Of a stretch of 64,000 nt of DNA, positions 27,993 to 36,075 are shown in pieces. Within the stretch, counting starts at the first letter, position 1. Each line of letters starts with the position of its first letter. The notes beneath the pieces are model-generated. The model saw only the letters and a program-made list of their open reading frames with translations, did not search any database and had not been told where the DNA came from. A program made the position numbers and the translations under genes. The stretch comes from Desulfosarcinaceae bacterium (GTDB taxonomy: Bacteria > Desulfobacterota > Desulfobacteria > Desulfobacterales > Desulfosarcinaceae): assembly GCA_030066015.1 (NCBI GenBank), contig JASJCL010000020.1, positions 48,968 through 112,967 of the forward strand, in the 5' to 3' direction.

Positions 27993-28277
27993 TCAATGCA
28001 GCGAGCCGGATGAAAGCCAAGCGAATTCGGACTTGTTGGCAAAATCCTCCTCGCTGGCAAAGGTCAGATAGTGGGCGATTTGATCCATTGCCACGCCAAT
28101 GGGAAGGCCGGAACTCCAGTCATTGGTGTTGTTTGGCAGATGGCCGATGACGAATTTCCGCCCCTCCTTCTCTTCGATCGTCGGGTTCACCACCGGAATC
28201 CCACCAGAAAACGACTCTGGCGCGTTGACCAAGTAGATCAGGACGACTTTGCCCCCGAAAACATTCTCATTCTCCAA
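27993..28277 (-). CDS. Hypothetical protein, possible small gene with TTG start
   Basis: A 94-residue reading frame in a stretch of nearly 500 bp otherwise empty. The product (ENENVFGGKVVLIYLVNAP, IEEKEGRKFVIGHLP, GVAMDQIAHYLTFASEEDF) has a protein-like composition. An AAGGCAGG site precedes a TTG codon at 28277; an in-frame stop lies six codons upstream, and no ATG or GTG is available in between. I do not recognise the family. It could be a real small cytoplasmic protein or the remnant of a gene that lost its 5' end. The flanks 27895-27992 and 28278-28389 show nothing convincing. Confidence 0.45.
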   Translation of the reverse strand: MENENVFGGKVVLIYLVNAPESFSGGIPVVNPTIEEKEGRKFVIGHLPNNTNDWSSGLPIGVAMDQIAHYLTFASEEDFANKSEFAWLSSGSLH

Positions 28278-28389
28278 ATCGGTACCTGCCTTTTAATGTC
28301 CGTTACCGGTTTGCAGCAGACAATATCCCAACTTGCCGATGAAGACAAGCGTACAATAAAAAGTCAATAAATTTCAAATAATTGAATGG

Positions 28390-29328
28390 CTAACGATGGT
28401 CGTGGACGCCGCTGCACTCCGCCACCATGGCGACCCACTCCTCTTTACGGCGGGTTTCGATGATGGTCAGCCCCGCTCTATTCAGTCCATCCACTGCCGC
28501 TCTCTCCGTTGATCGGATGACGCCCGAGCAGATCACTCGTCCGCCCGGCGACAATATCGCCGGGAGCGCGGGAGCCAGTTCGACAATCACCTCCGCCAGT
28601 ATATTGGCGGCGATCAAATCGAAGCAACCCTCGATATCGTTCACCAGACTGCCGGTGTGGACAGCCGTCCTTTCCGGCGGTATGTCGTTCGCCGCAAGGT
28701 TCCCGCGGGCCACCGCCGAGGCGGTGGGGTCATTGTCCACGCCCGTGATTTGTCGTGCCCCCAGCTTGGCCGCTGCAATCATCAGGATGCCCGAGCCGGT
28801 ACCGACGTCGAGAAACGCTGTACCCGGCTGCAGGTACTTTTGGATGAGTTCGAGGCACATGACGGTCGTGGGGTGGGTGCCAGTGCCGAAAGCCATACCA
28901 GGGTCGATCTCGACCACCACCTGGCCCGCCTGCGGCAAATAATCGCGCCAGGAGGGTTTGACCACCAATCCGGGAGAGATGATCTCCGGATAGAAGAACG
29001 CCTTCCACGCTTCGGACCAGTCGGTGTCGTCTACACGGGAGTACGTCAGCGCGTAGTGGAAACCTTCCCGCTCCGCCAACACGGCCAACGCCCTCTCCAA
29101 TTGCTGGCAGCGTCCGTCGCTGCACTGGTCATTTTCAAAGTAACCGGTGACGGCGCGATCCGACGACGGCCTTTGGGCACCCAGACCCCAGCCCTCCGCA
29201 GGTGCCAGGTCGGGGTCGTCCATGACCACTCCTTTTAGACCCAGGTCGAAGAAACGATCGGCAATTAGATCGGCCGCCAATTCGGTTCCATCTCCATCAA
29301 GCACCACCCTGGCGGCCACCCATTTCAT
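28390..29328 (-). CDS. prmA: Ribosomal protein L11 methyltransferase
   Basis: A 312-residue SAM-dependent methyltransferase that trimethylates ribosomal protein L11. The N-terminal L11-recognition domain covers about 1-115. SAM motif I is FLDVGTGSGILMIAAAKLGA near 172-191, with ANILAEVI near 238. The ATG at 29328 overlaps the TGA of the upstream radical SAM gene, so the two are coupled; the frame is open further upstream, but that part lies inside the neighbour. The family is usually about 295-315 residues. Confidence 0.93.
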   Translation of the reverse strand: MKWVAARVVLDGDGTELAADLIADRFFDLGLKGVVMDDPDLAPAEGWGLGAQRPSSDRAVTGYFENDQCSDGRCQQLERALAVLAEREGFHYALTYSRVDDTDWSEAWKAFFYPEIISPGLVVKPSWRDYLPQAGQVVVEIDPGMAFGTGTHPTTVMCLELIQKYLQPGTAFLDVGTGSGILMIAAAKLGARQITGVDNDPTASAVARGNLAANDIPPERTAVHTGSLVNDIEGCFDLIAANILAEVIVELAPALPAILSPGGRVICSGVIRSTERAAVDGLNRAGLTIIETRRKEEWVAMVAECSGVHDHR

Positions 29329-30401
29329 GATTTGCGCCCATTCCCGATGCCACCGGTGGCTTTCAAGAGACGACCGTAGTGCCCGATGACGCCGGTGTTG
29401 TTGTACCAGCAGCGGCATGTGCGATGGGTTGCCAAGCGTTCGCGCTCCGTCTCGAAAACCGGACTGCGCCAAAGTTTCTCAAACGGCGTATCGCGGATGG
29501 AGCCGATGCGTACGTGCTGCTCCAGGCAGGGATAGAGATTGCCCCAAGGATCGATGCGGCCCATCATGACGCCGGCGTAGCAGGTCTGCCAGGGAAAGTG
29601 CTCTCCGTTGCGCAGCGCTGCGACCCATCGGCCCACATACGCATCACGGGACCAGGGGGTCCCCCGGGTCTGGGCCGTAATGATCTCGGGATCGACGCGT
29701 CCGGCGGTGTCTCCGCTCACCTGATAATACGTATCCCCGCAATCGTGGACCGGCTGCAGGAGAACATCGTCGGCCACATGCTTCCAGCGACGATAAAAGG
29801 CACCGATCTCCGTCTGGTTGAGGGCATTCACCGTCATGCGTACCCGAATGATGGGGCGTTTCCGGCGGGGATGGCGCAAAATGGCCATAACCCCACGCTC
29901 CGTCCGGGCGAAGGCACCCTCCCGGCCTCGGATCCGATCATGGCTCTCCGCCGTGGCACCATCGAGGCTGACCGTGACGCAAGTGGGGCCGCTGTCGCAG
30001 ACCTCTTGGTGGAGACGATCCAGCAGAAGACCGTTCGTGCACAGATTCACCGACATGCCCCGGTTCGAGAAAGCCCGGATGATGTCGAACGCATCCTTGC
30101 GCACGAGGGGCTCGCCCCCGGCCACACTCACTTGGTGGGCGCCCATGCGGTGCAAGGTGTCGGCCAACGAGCGGTACTCCTCCAGCGACAATTCCCCCCG
30201 CCGTGGATCCTGCCAGCGCTGGCACATTTGACAACGACAATTGCAGCGATAGGTGATGTCCAACTCGGCCATATAGGGCCCATGGGGTGGCGCTTCGCCT
30301 CGCTCGGCGGCGAGAACATTGCGGCGGGTGGCCCGCACGGCGTTGAGAAAACCCGAGGAGCAGATGATGCGGCTGTAAGCGAGAAAATTATTGAAACGCA
30401 T
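29325..30401 (-). CDS. Radical SAM protein with SPASM-like C-terminus
   Basis: A 358-residue radical SAM protein. The 4Fe-4S cluster motif C-x3-C-x2-C is CNCRCQMC with ligands at 53, 57 and 60. SVAGGEPL near 92 is the SAM-binding GGE motif. The C-terminus has further cysteines (QTCYAG, YPCLEQH, RTCRCW) resembling a SPASM/twitch auxiliary-cluster region. Such proteins modify peptides or anchor cofactor synthesis; the substrate is not evident. The start at 30401 is chosen from MRFNNFLAYSRII, and an alternative start lies 18 codons upstream. It overlaps prmA by 4 bp and is preceded by the small Arg-rich gene, a possible but unproven partner. Confidence 0.82.
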   Translation of the reverse strand: MRFNNFLAYSRIICSSGFLNAVRATRRNVLAAERGEAPPHGPYMAELDITYRCNCRCQMCQRWQDPRRGELSLEEYRSLADTLHRMGAHQVSVAGGEPLVRKDAFDIIRAFSNRGMSVNLCTNGLLLDRLHQEVCDSGPTCVTVSLDGATAESHDRIRGREGAFARTERGVMAILRHPRRKRPIIRVRMTVNALNQTEIGAFYRRWKHVADDVLLQPVHDCGDTYYQVSGDTAGRVDPEIITAQTRGTPWSRDAYVGRWVAALRNGEHFPWQTCYAGVMMGRIDPWGNLYPCLEQHVRIGSIRDTPFEKLWRSPVFETERERLATHRTCRCWYNNTGVIGHYGRLLKATGGIGNGRKS

Positions 30402-30546
30402 AGAATTCCATCGGTCATGGGGACAGCGAAATCGGAGAGGCTGCCGTGGCTGCAACAGGCGACAATAACATTAGTGTGACGAGAATTACAAGGAAGGTGC
30501 GTTCCTCAACGGTTTGGCAAAGGGGCTGGCGAGGTGGCGACAGACC

Positions 30547-30747
30547 TCAACTTAGGGTCGGTCTGCGCTGAATCGGATGGATCACTGGATGGTGGCGCCG
30601 GTCTAAGACTTGACGTCGGTCAAAAATGCCCCGGCGCTCATTACCGCCCCTTAAAAAATAGTTGAGACTATATATTCTGCGACGATCGTCGCTGGAGCGG
30701 CGGTCCAGGTAACGCGAAACCCTACGTCGGTTGTACCGGGTTTTCAT
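30547..30747 (-). CDS. Small Arg-rich protein of unknown function
   Basis: A 66-residue, highly basic protein with repeated RR/DRR elements (YNRRRVSRY, DRRSSDDRRR, DRRQVLDRRH) around a core YSLNYFLRGGNERRG. Similar 'ERRxxxDRR...YFLNGGxERR' proteins are, from memory, common in delta-proteobacteria, but have no known role. AAGGGGG is four bases before the ATG, a strong ribosome-binding site that supports translation. It precedes the radical SAM gene by about 145 bp on the same strand. The Arg density would suit binding to nucleic acid or an acidic partner; this is speculation. Confidence 0.68.
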   Translation of the reverse strand: MKTRYNRRRVSRYLDRRSSDDRRRIYSLNYFLRGGNERRGIFDRRQVLDRRHHPVIHPIQRRPTLS

Positions 30748-31233
30748 GGTGCCCCCTTGAAATCACGAACAGGGGTTGCCGACCGCTAACCTGCATTAGA
30801 CGTGAACGCTTTTAAGCGGAACCCCTCTGTTATCGACAGCCGCCAGGCCGCTGCCGCGGGGGTTGCCGGTAGACCGGCTGCCGGCACTCGACATCCCTAC
30901 CTATCACTCTACGCAGAATCTGGCCGCTGTCAACGGATAGATCTCATTTCGCCCCGCAGTTGTCTTCAACGGCCAGAGGGACGATGGATCGCCGACCCGG
31001 TGCACTTTCCGGATGCCCCGTTCAGCGGTATGAAAATAATTTCCATGCCCCAATCAGTTATGAAATGTTTTTCCATATTTTCGCTTCCGATCGCCGCCAT
31101 CCGTGGAGAAATTCTGTGGATGAATCATAAAATGTCTATTGGTTTAGGATGGTTGCAAACTTTACCGTTCGCTCTGGCAAGCTCCTTGCTCCCTTACGCA
31201 ATCAAATCGCCCAGCAAGCTCAAGGAGCATAAC
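30748..31233. other. Gene-free divergent interval, 486 bp
   Basis: This lies between the leftward Arg-rich gene and the rightward VWA lipoprotein gene. A reading frame in phase with the lipoprotein is open from 30802, but has no ribosome-binding site and no coding character. The right half is less GC-rich than its surroundings and presumably holds promoters. I see no clear promoter pair, riboswitch or repeat. Confidence 0.5.
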
Positions 31234-33015
31234 ATGCACGCCGCGCCGGAGTATCGACCCCATCGCTCCCTTAAAGGGATTGGCCCATCGACCTGTATTT
31301 GGCTCCTCATCCTTTGGTGGTCTCTGATGGCGTGCAGCGGCGGCGGCTCGGCAGTGACCGGCCAGCAGGCGGATCCAACGGCTGTCACCGGTGGGAATGC
31401 CATACGCCTCGGAACGCACACCGGTGAGATGACCCTCCAGATTCACCAACTGGTCCAAGAGCATTGTCCCCGAATCCAGGCCTATGTGTCGGTAACCGAT
31501 GCTGACGGACGGCCCGTCGAAGCGCTCTCTCCATCGAATTTTGCGGTTTTTTCAGGCGGAGAACTCTCTGACACGGCTCAGGTCCAGTGGGTGCCGGCGG
31601 TGGCCGCCCCGTTGTCCGTGGCCTTCGTCATGGACTACAGCGGCCCCGCGAGGGTCGAGGAGATCGGCACGATGGAGATGGCTGTCGCCCGCTTTGTCGA
31701 TCGAATGGGCGAAGATGATTGGGGAGAGGTGATTAAGTTCGCCGCCCTGGGAGAGGTCGTGCAGGCCTTCACGCAACGCAAGCGGTTGCTCCAGGGCGCC
31801 ATCGTCCAGCCCTGGCCGCAGAGAGGATCCCCCCCCATCTTTTACGACGCCGTCCAGCGCGCGGTGGCGGACACTGCCCGGCGCGACGGCCGCCGGGCCG
31901 TTGTGGCCATCAGCGACGGTGAGGACCGGCTTTCCCGCCAGACCCTCGACGGGGTCATCGCCTTTGCCGTGAAGCGTGACGTACCAGTCTTCACCATTGG
32001 CGTCGGCCGTACCGACGCTGAGAGCCTCTTTCAATTGGCGGCCGGCACCGGCGGCCGCTATTTCCACGCCCCGAACGCCCTTGGTCTGGCGGACACGCTC
32101 CACCAGTTGCACCTATTGCTGGAACGGCAATACCGCATCACCTATGGTAACGGCGGAATTACCGATGCGGAACACATACTCGAGGTGATCGTCGAGAGCG
32201 ACCGCCGGATTGCCGGAGACATTTTGCCTGTCAGTGGATGTTCCGACCCTTCCACGGTCGAGATGGCCTTGCAATCGGAAACTGGCGGTCCCGCTCATCA
32301 GCTAGATCGAGATGACGGTGGGCGCTATCTCAGCGGCAGTCGCACCAACACGACCATTGCAGATGGATCTGCGCAGCGACCGCCCTTGTTGACCGCCGAA
32401 CTCGCAACGCTCGCCGCTAAAGGTGGATTTGCGGTTCTGGATGCCGCCCTTGCGACGCCGTATGCGTTTATCGCCGCGGGCGCGCACGGGCTTGTCGTGG
32501 CAGAGATGCGCTCGTCCGACGGCCCCCGTATCGTGGCCACCGTCACACCGGACCAGATCCGCATCGATAGCGGTTCACGCAGTCACCTGACGGCCATTAC
32601 CGAGGTCGCCGTCCACCCGCCCTTCCTCTTCGCTCTGGACAGCGTCGGCGGTCTCGTGACCTTTCGGTTCCAGGATCCACAGCACATTTACTACCGGGTG
32701 GAACCCGCTATCAGCGGGAACCGGCTCTGGAAATCTGGACACCATCTCTACATCACCACGGCGACGGGTCTCTCCATCTACGACATTCGTAACCCATCCG
32801 CGCCCACGCTTGTGGGGCAGGCGCTCCTCGAGGATGGCACCGATGCGATTTCACTGGCCTACCCTTCCGCATCCGTTGCCTCCGCAAAGGGTCAAGGGGC
32901 AGCGGTGATCGACGTGAGCCGGGAGTTCGCCCCCAGGGTCCTGGGCGAGCTGGCGCCGGGAGCGCGCCCGTTTATTGACGAAGCGAATTTAGGGGCCCTG
33001 TCCATCGCGCGCTGA
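31234..33015 (+). CDS. VWA-domain lipoprotein with C-terminal LVIVD-like repeats
   Basis: A 593-residue lipoprotein. AAGGAG precedes the ATG at 31234. A basic n-region and hydrophobic stretch end in the lipobox LMAC (Cys about 33). A VWA domain (about 95-300) resembles the VWFA-related family, with VAFVMDYSG and VVAISDGEDR. Its metal site is degenerate: DYSGP lacks the second Ser of DxSxS and the usual Thr region reads SPPIFYDA. The C-terminal third (about 385-593) has repeats like VLDAALATPYAFIAAGAHGL, suggesting an LVIVD beta-propeller. It likely sits in the envelope and binds proteins. It ends 27 bp inside the convergent radical SAM gene. Confidence 0.75.
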   Translation: MHAAPEYRPHRSLKGIGPSTCIWLLILWWSLMACSGGGSAVTGQQADPTAVTGGNAIRLGTHTGEMTLQIHQLVQEHCPRIQAYVSVTDADGRPVEALSPSNFAVFSGGELSDTAQVQWVPAVAAPLSVAFVMDYSGPARVEEIGTMEMAVARFVDRMGEDDWGEVIKFAALGEVVQAFTQRKRLLQGAIVQPWPQRGSPPIFYDAVQRAVADTARRDGRRAVVAISDGEDRLSRQTLDGVIAFAVKRDVPVFTIGVGRTDAESLFQLAAGTGGRYFHAPNALGLADTLHQLHLLLERQYRITYGNGGITDAEHILEVIVESDRRIAGDILPVSGCSDPSTVEMALQSETGGPAHQLDRDDGGRYLSGSRTNTTIADGSAQRPPLLTAELATLAAKGGFAVLDAALATPYAFIAAGAHGLVVAEMRSSDGPRIVATVTPDQIRIDSGSRSHLTAITEVAVHPPFLFALDSVGGLVTFRFQDPQHIYYRVEPAISGNRLWKSGHHLYITTATGLSIYDIRNPSAPTLVGQALLEDGTDAISLAYPSASVASAKGQGAAVIDVSREFAPRVLGELAPGARPFIDEANLGALSIAR

Positions 33016-34413
33016 AAGGGGTTTGGTTGGCGACTCGGGGAAGCTTTCCTTGGGGGGGTTGAAATAGCCGAAGCGCAGATGAGGTGCGGCCTGGCGGACG
33101 CGATGCAACAGGCGCCGCATTCCCTCTGGACGCCCCAGACGTGGTGCGGCTGCTTTCATCAGGTGGCAGTAGCGCAGCGGATCGAAATTCAGATTGCGCC
33201 ATTGGATCATCTGGATGGGGTGCCGCTCCAGGAACGCCAGCAGGGCTTCGCGCTCGGCCGGCGTGTCGCTGAATCCCGGGCAGTTCAGATAGTTGATGGC
33301 AACGTGCACGCCCCTTCCCAGCGCCATCGCCACACTTTCCAGGACATCCTCGAAGCGATAATTGCGCGGCTGAAAATAGGCCGTGTAACATGCCGGCTGA
33401 AAGCTATTGATACTGACCCGAATGCTGTCCAACCCTGCATCGAGCAGTCCTTCCAAGGTCCTGGGCAAGCTGCCGTTGGTATTCATATTGATCGTACCCG
33501 CCGCGGTCCGACGACGTATTTCGCGAATTCCCGGCCCGATGACGGCCGCGGCCAGAAGGGGATCCCCCTCGCAGCCCTGGCCGAAGCTGACCACGGCCTT
33601 GTCGACACGTGCGATGTGGAGATGGGCGATCTCGGCGATCTCCACGGGTGAAGGAGTGAAGCGGATGCGGTCCTGGCTGTGGGGGATGGCACCGCCCTCT
33701 TGCAGCGAAAGACAGCCGCGGCAGCGGGCGTTGCAGCCTTCAGCCGTCGGCAAAGGTGCCTCGTAGCGCCCGATGAAGAAGTTTTTGGCCGCTGGGCAAC
33801 CATAGGTGAGGGCGCATTTTTCCAGATGGCGGCAGAGGCGATTGGTCGGCAGTTGGCGACGCAGGCGCCGCACACCGCCCCGGACACGTGTCATTGGCAT
33901 TCGCCGCAGATCCTGGCGAGGCTCGTGATCGACCCGCGCCACCGCCGAACGGAAGCCGTCCGCCTGCCAGCCGACGGCGCCGTAGGCGAAGAGCGGCAGT
34001 TCGGCGGCCGAGGAGGGTGCCGCATGGGCGCAAGTGTGGGTGAGGATGTAACCGGGAGAGTTGAAGGCCGCTACGGGATAGATTGCCACCCCTGGATAAT
34101 CGGGATGTGCACTGAGACAGACGGTGCGTCCTGCGGCGATATCGAAGAGAATGGGCTGACGCTCCGGCAGAAGCATCAGTTCGCTCCCATGGGGCAGCGG
34201 CTTGGTATTGCCGGTATGCAGGGCTTCCAACACCTCTCCATCGGCGCCCACTGCGGCATACCCGTCCAACTCGATGATTTCGCCGGCCCCATTTGCCACG
34301 AGGGCCGCCAGCTTTTGGGGCTTACCTGCCGTTTCTCCGACGGTTGACTGATCCCGGGGATCACCGAGGTGTCGAGAGCGGCGGCGCGGGGTGCGTTTGA
34401 CCCTTCGCCTCAC
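32989..34413 (-). CDS. Radical SAM protein with extended N-terminus
   Basis: A 474-residue radical SAM protein. The core cluster motif GCNARCRGC is near residues 223-232, preceded by another Cys group (CRHLEKCALTYGC), which may hold a second cluster or a metal. The SAM region includes VSFGQGCEGDP and NTNGSLPRTLEGL. The first 190 residues form a separate domain (IIELDGYAAVGADG, AHPDYPGVAIYPVAAF) that I do not recognise. The start is taken as GTG at 34413, which overlaps the TGA of the upstream fusion gene and follows GGAGAAG. The reaction is unknown. Tight coupling to a glycosyltransferase suggests a shared pathway. Confidence 0.8.
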   Translation of the reverse strand: MRRRVKRTPRRRSRHLGDPRDQSTVGETAGKPQKLAALVANGAGEIIELDGYAAVGADGEVLEALHTGNTKPLPHGSELMLLPERQPILFDIAAGRTVCLSAHPDYPGVAIYPVAAFNSPGYILTHTCAHAAPSSAAELPLFAYGAVGWQADGFRSAVARVDHEPRQDLRRMPMTRVRGGVRRLRRQLPTNRLCRHLEKCALTYGCPAAKNFFIGRYEAPLPTAEGCNARCRGCLSLQEGGAIPHSQDRIRFTPSPVEIAEIAHLHIARVDKAVVSFGQGCEGDPLLAAAVIGPGIREIRRRTAAGTINMNTNGSLPRTLEGLLDAGLDSIRVSINSFQPACYTAYFQPRNYRFEDVLESVAMALGRGVHVAINYLNCPGFSDTPAEREALLAFLERHPIQMIQWRNLNFDPLRYCHLMKAAAPRLGRPEGMRRLLHRVRQAAPHLRFGYFNPPKESFPESPTKPLSARDGQGP

Positions 34414-35777
34414 GAGCGCTTCTCCGCCATGGTGACGTTTCTTCGGGCAGCGCGATTGCGACCATATAGGAATGCCAGATACCTGGGGGGCACTCCTGCC
34501 AGACAGCCGCCGGCAATGAGGTAATTGACCAAGGTGGTCCACAGCACGCCGTAGCGACGCCAACGACGGCCAGAGGTGACCACCACCGACGGGGCGATGG
34601 CGATCTTTCCCACCCGCCTTGCCTGACGCACCAGCAGCAGATCTTCGGCAATGACAACTTCCGGAAAGCCACCCAGTTTGACGTAGGTGTCGGGACGCAA
34701 AAAGAGCCCCTGGTCACCGTAGGGCAGATGGAAGCGTGTGGAGCGCAGCTGGGTAGCCCAGGTAATCAGGCCCATGCCGAGGCCGCTATAATCGGTGCTG
34801 AAGCCAAAGGCGCCCAGCGCCACCAGCGGATCCATGAGGATTTCGAAGATCTGGTCCATAAAATCGGCGGGCAATAGGGTATCGGCATGCAGGAAGAGCA
34901 GCACGGCGCCTTGGCTCTTGCGGGCCCCCGCATTCTGCTGGTGTGCGCGTCCCCGCGGCGCCGAGATTACCCGGGCGCCCATCGCTGCCGCCACCTCGGC
35001 TGTGCGATCCTGGCTGCCGCCGTCCGCCACCACCACCTCCACATCTGGGCGCCTTAGTGGCGCGAGCGTGGTCACCAGATTTTCCGCTTCGTTCAGGGCG
35101 GGAATCACCACCGACAGGTAGGGTCGCGGCCACTTGGCCTGACTGTATTGGATCTTCAGATCTTCGGGCGTGTCCAGGTCGTGGAGCACCTTCAATCGAG
35201 CATGGCGCAGCCCCAGGCGGCGTACTCTTCTAAGGGTGTTTTCCAGGACCCGGTGGTTGCCCCACGCCATGTCGCTGAAAAGGTCGAGCCGCCGCTTCAA
35301 CCCCACTAGCCAGTATCCGCCGTCGCTGCTTGGCCCCAGGACCACGTCATGGCTCTCCAGGGCCGTGAAGGCCGCGGTCAGCTGCGCCGCTGATAGATCT
35401 GGGACGTCAGTGCCGACGAGGACCACCCGTTCACAGCCCTCATGAAAGGCGGCATCAAAGGCCCCCGCCATGCGCTGGCCGAGGTCGCCGGTTCGCTGGT
35501 GGCTATGGGTGATGCCCGGCAGGGGCAGCCAACGGTCGATCTGCTGCGGCGTCCCGCCGTCATAACAATAGTGGATCCGGGCGTTGGCCTGGCGGCCATA
35601 GTCGAAGCAGGTCACCAGGGTTTGCTCGCTCAAGCGGCGATGGAGTTCAGCGGCGCCAGCCGCCCCGAGGGCGGGGATCAGACGCGTTTTGACACGACCC
35701 GGAACGGGATAGCGGCCAAAAACGATCACGCACTCCTTGCGCTCTGTCGGAGGGGTTCCCATGGCGGTGGCTTCCAT
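34410..35777 (-). CDS. DUF2064-glycosyltransferase fusion (TIGR04282 + TIGR04283 type)
   Basis: A 455-residue two-domain protein. Residues about 10-210 form a DUF2064/TIGR04282 domain, a nucleotidyltransferase-like fold (IVFGRYPVPGRVKTRL, VLVGTDVPDL, LGPSSDGGYWLVGL). Residues about 222-450 form a family 2 glycosyltransferase of TIGR04283 type (LSVVIPALNEAENL, VVVADGGSQDRT, LFLHADTLLP). These two families are usually separate neighbours, and TIGR04283 has been linked to arsenosugar synthesis in some genomes. The start at 35777 has AAGGA four bases upstream; the frame opens 18 codons earlier. It overlaps the following radical SAM gene by 4 bp. The substrate is not predictable. Confidence 0.85.
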   Translation of the reverse strand: MEATAMGTPPTERKECVIVFGRYPVPGRVKTRLIPALGAAGAAELHRRLSEQTLVTCFDYGRQANARIHYCYDGGTPQQIDRWLPLPGITHSHQRTGDLGQRMAGAFDAAFHEGCERVVLVGTDVPDLSAAQLTAAFTALESHDVVLGPSSDGGYWLVGLKRRLDLFSDMAWGNHRVLENTLRRVRRLGLRHARLKVLHDLDTPEDLKIQYSQAKWPRPYLSVVIPALNEAENLVTTLAPLRRPDVEVVVADGGSQDRTAEVAAAMGARVISAPRGRAHQQNAGARKSQGAVLLFLHADTLLPADFMDQIFEILMDPLVALGAFGFSTDYSGLGMGLITWATQLRSTRFHLPYGDQGLFLRPDTYVKLGGFPEVVIAEDLLLVRQARRVGKIAIAPSVVVTSGRRWRRYGVLWTTLVNYLIAGGCLAGVPPRYLAFLYGRNRAARRNVTMAEKRS

Positions 35778-35916
35778 TTGGTCCTTGGCGATCCCCCTGT
35801 TGAACACCTGGGGAATTCCTCTCGCCATCATCGGGCGAGCCGCAGCCTACCATATGCGCCGCCAATTGTCAGTGCAAAGCGGAGCGGCACCGATGGGTGG
35901 CACCATTGATCTGGTC

Positions 35917-35945
35917 TTGAAATCGTTGCTGAACTTGGATACACT
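35917..35945 (+). promoter_or_regulatory. Sigma70-type promoter upstream of pabA
   Basis: TTGAAA (35917-35922) and TACACT (35940-35945) are separated by exactly 17 bp and point at pabA. The predicted start near 35952 gives a leader that ends in a strong terminator hairpin before the pabA ribosome-binding site. Confidence 0.5.
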
Positions 35946-36028
35946 CTGGCGCATTCAGTGCTCATGACGGCAACCGGTCCGCCACAGGGCCGAATCAATT
36001 GAGTTATGTAATAGGCTCGCGAACCCGC

Positions 36029-36065
36029 CAGCCACCCAGACTCACGTCGGGTGGCTGTTTTTTTT
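36029..36065 (+). terminator. Intrinsic terminator immediately before pabA, candidate attenuator
   Basis: CAGCCACCC (36029-36037) and GGGTGGCTG (36049-36057) form a 9-bp stem with an 11-nt loop, followed by eight T residues (36058-36065). GGAGG of the pabA ribosome-binding site begins at the next base. No rightward gene lies upstream for it to terminate. An upstream hairpin, CGGTCC-GCCACA-GGGCCG with one wobble pair, lies in the same leader. This geometry fits transcription attenuation of pabA-pabBC, though no leader peptide rich in aromatic codons is present. Confidence 0.75.
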
Positions 36066-36075
36066 GGAGGACGGC

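Noticed and set aside
30802..31233. N-terminal extension of the VWA lipoprotein from an ATG-like start at 30802
   Set aside because: The extension has no ribosome-binding site and would bury the lipoprotein signal peptide; the ATG at 31234 has AAGGAG.
35952..36028. Leader peptide for trp-like attenuation before pabA
   Set aside because: The only small frame (MTATGPPQGRIN) has no aromatic codons and no good ribosome-binding site.
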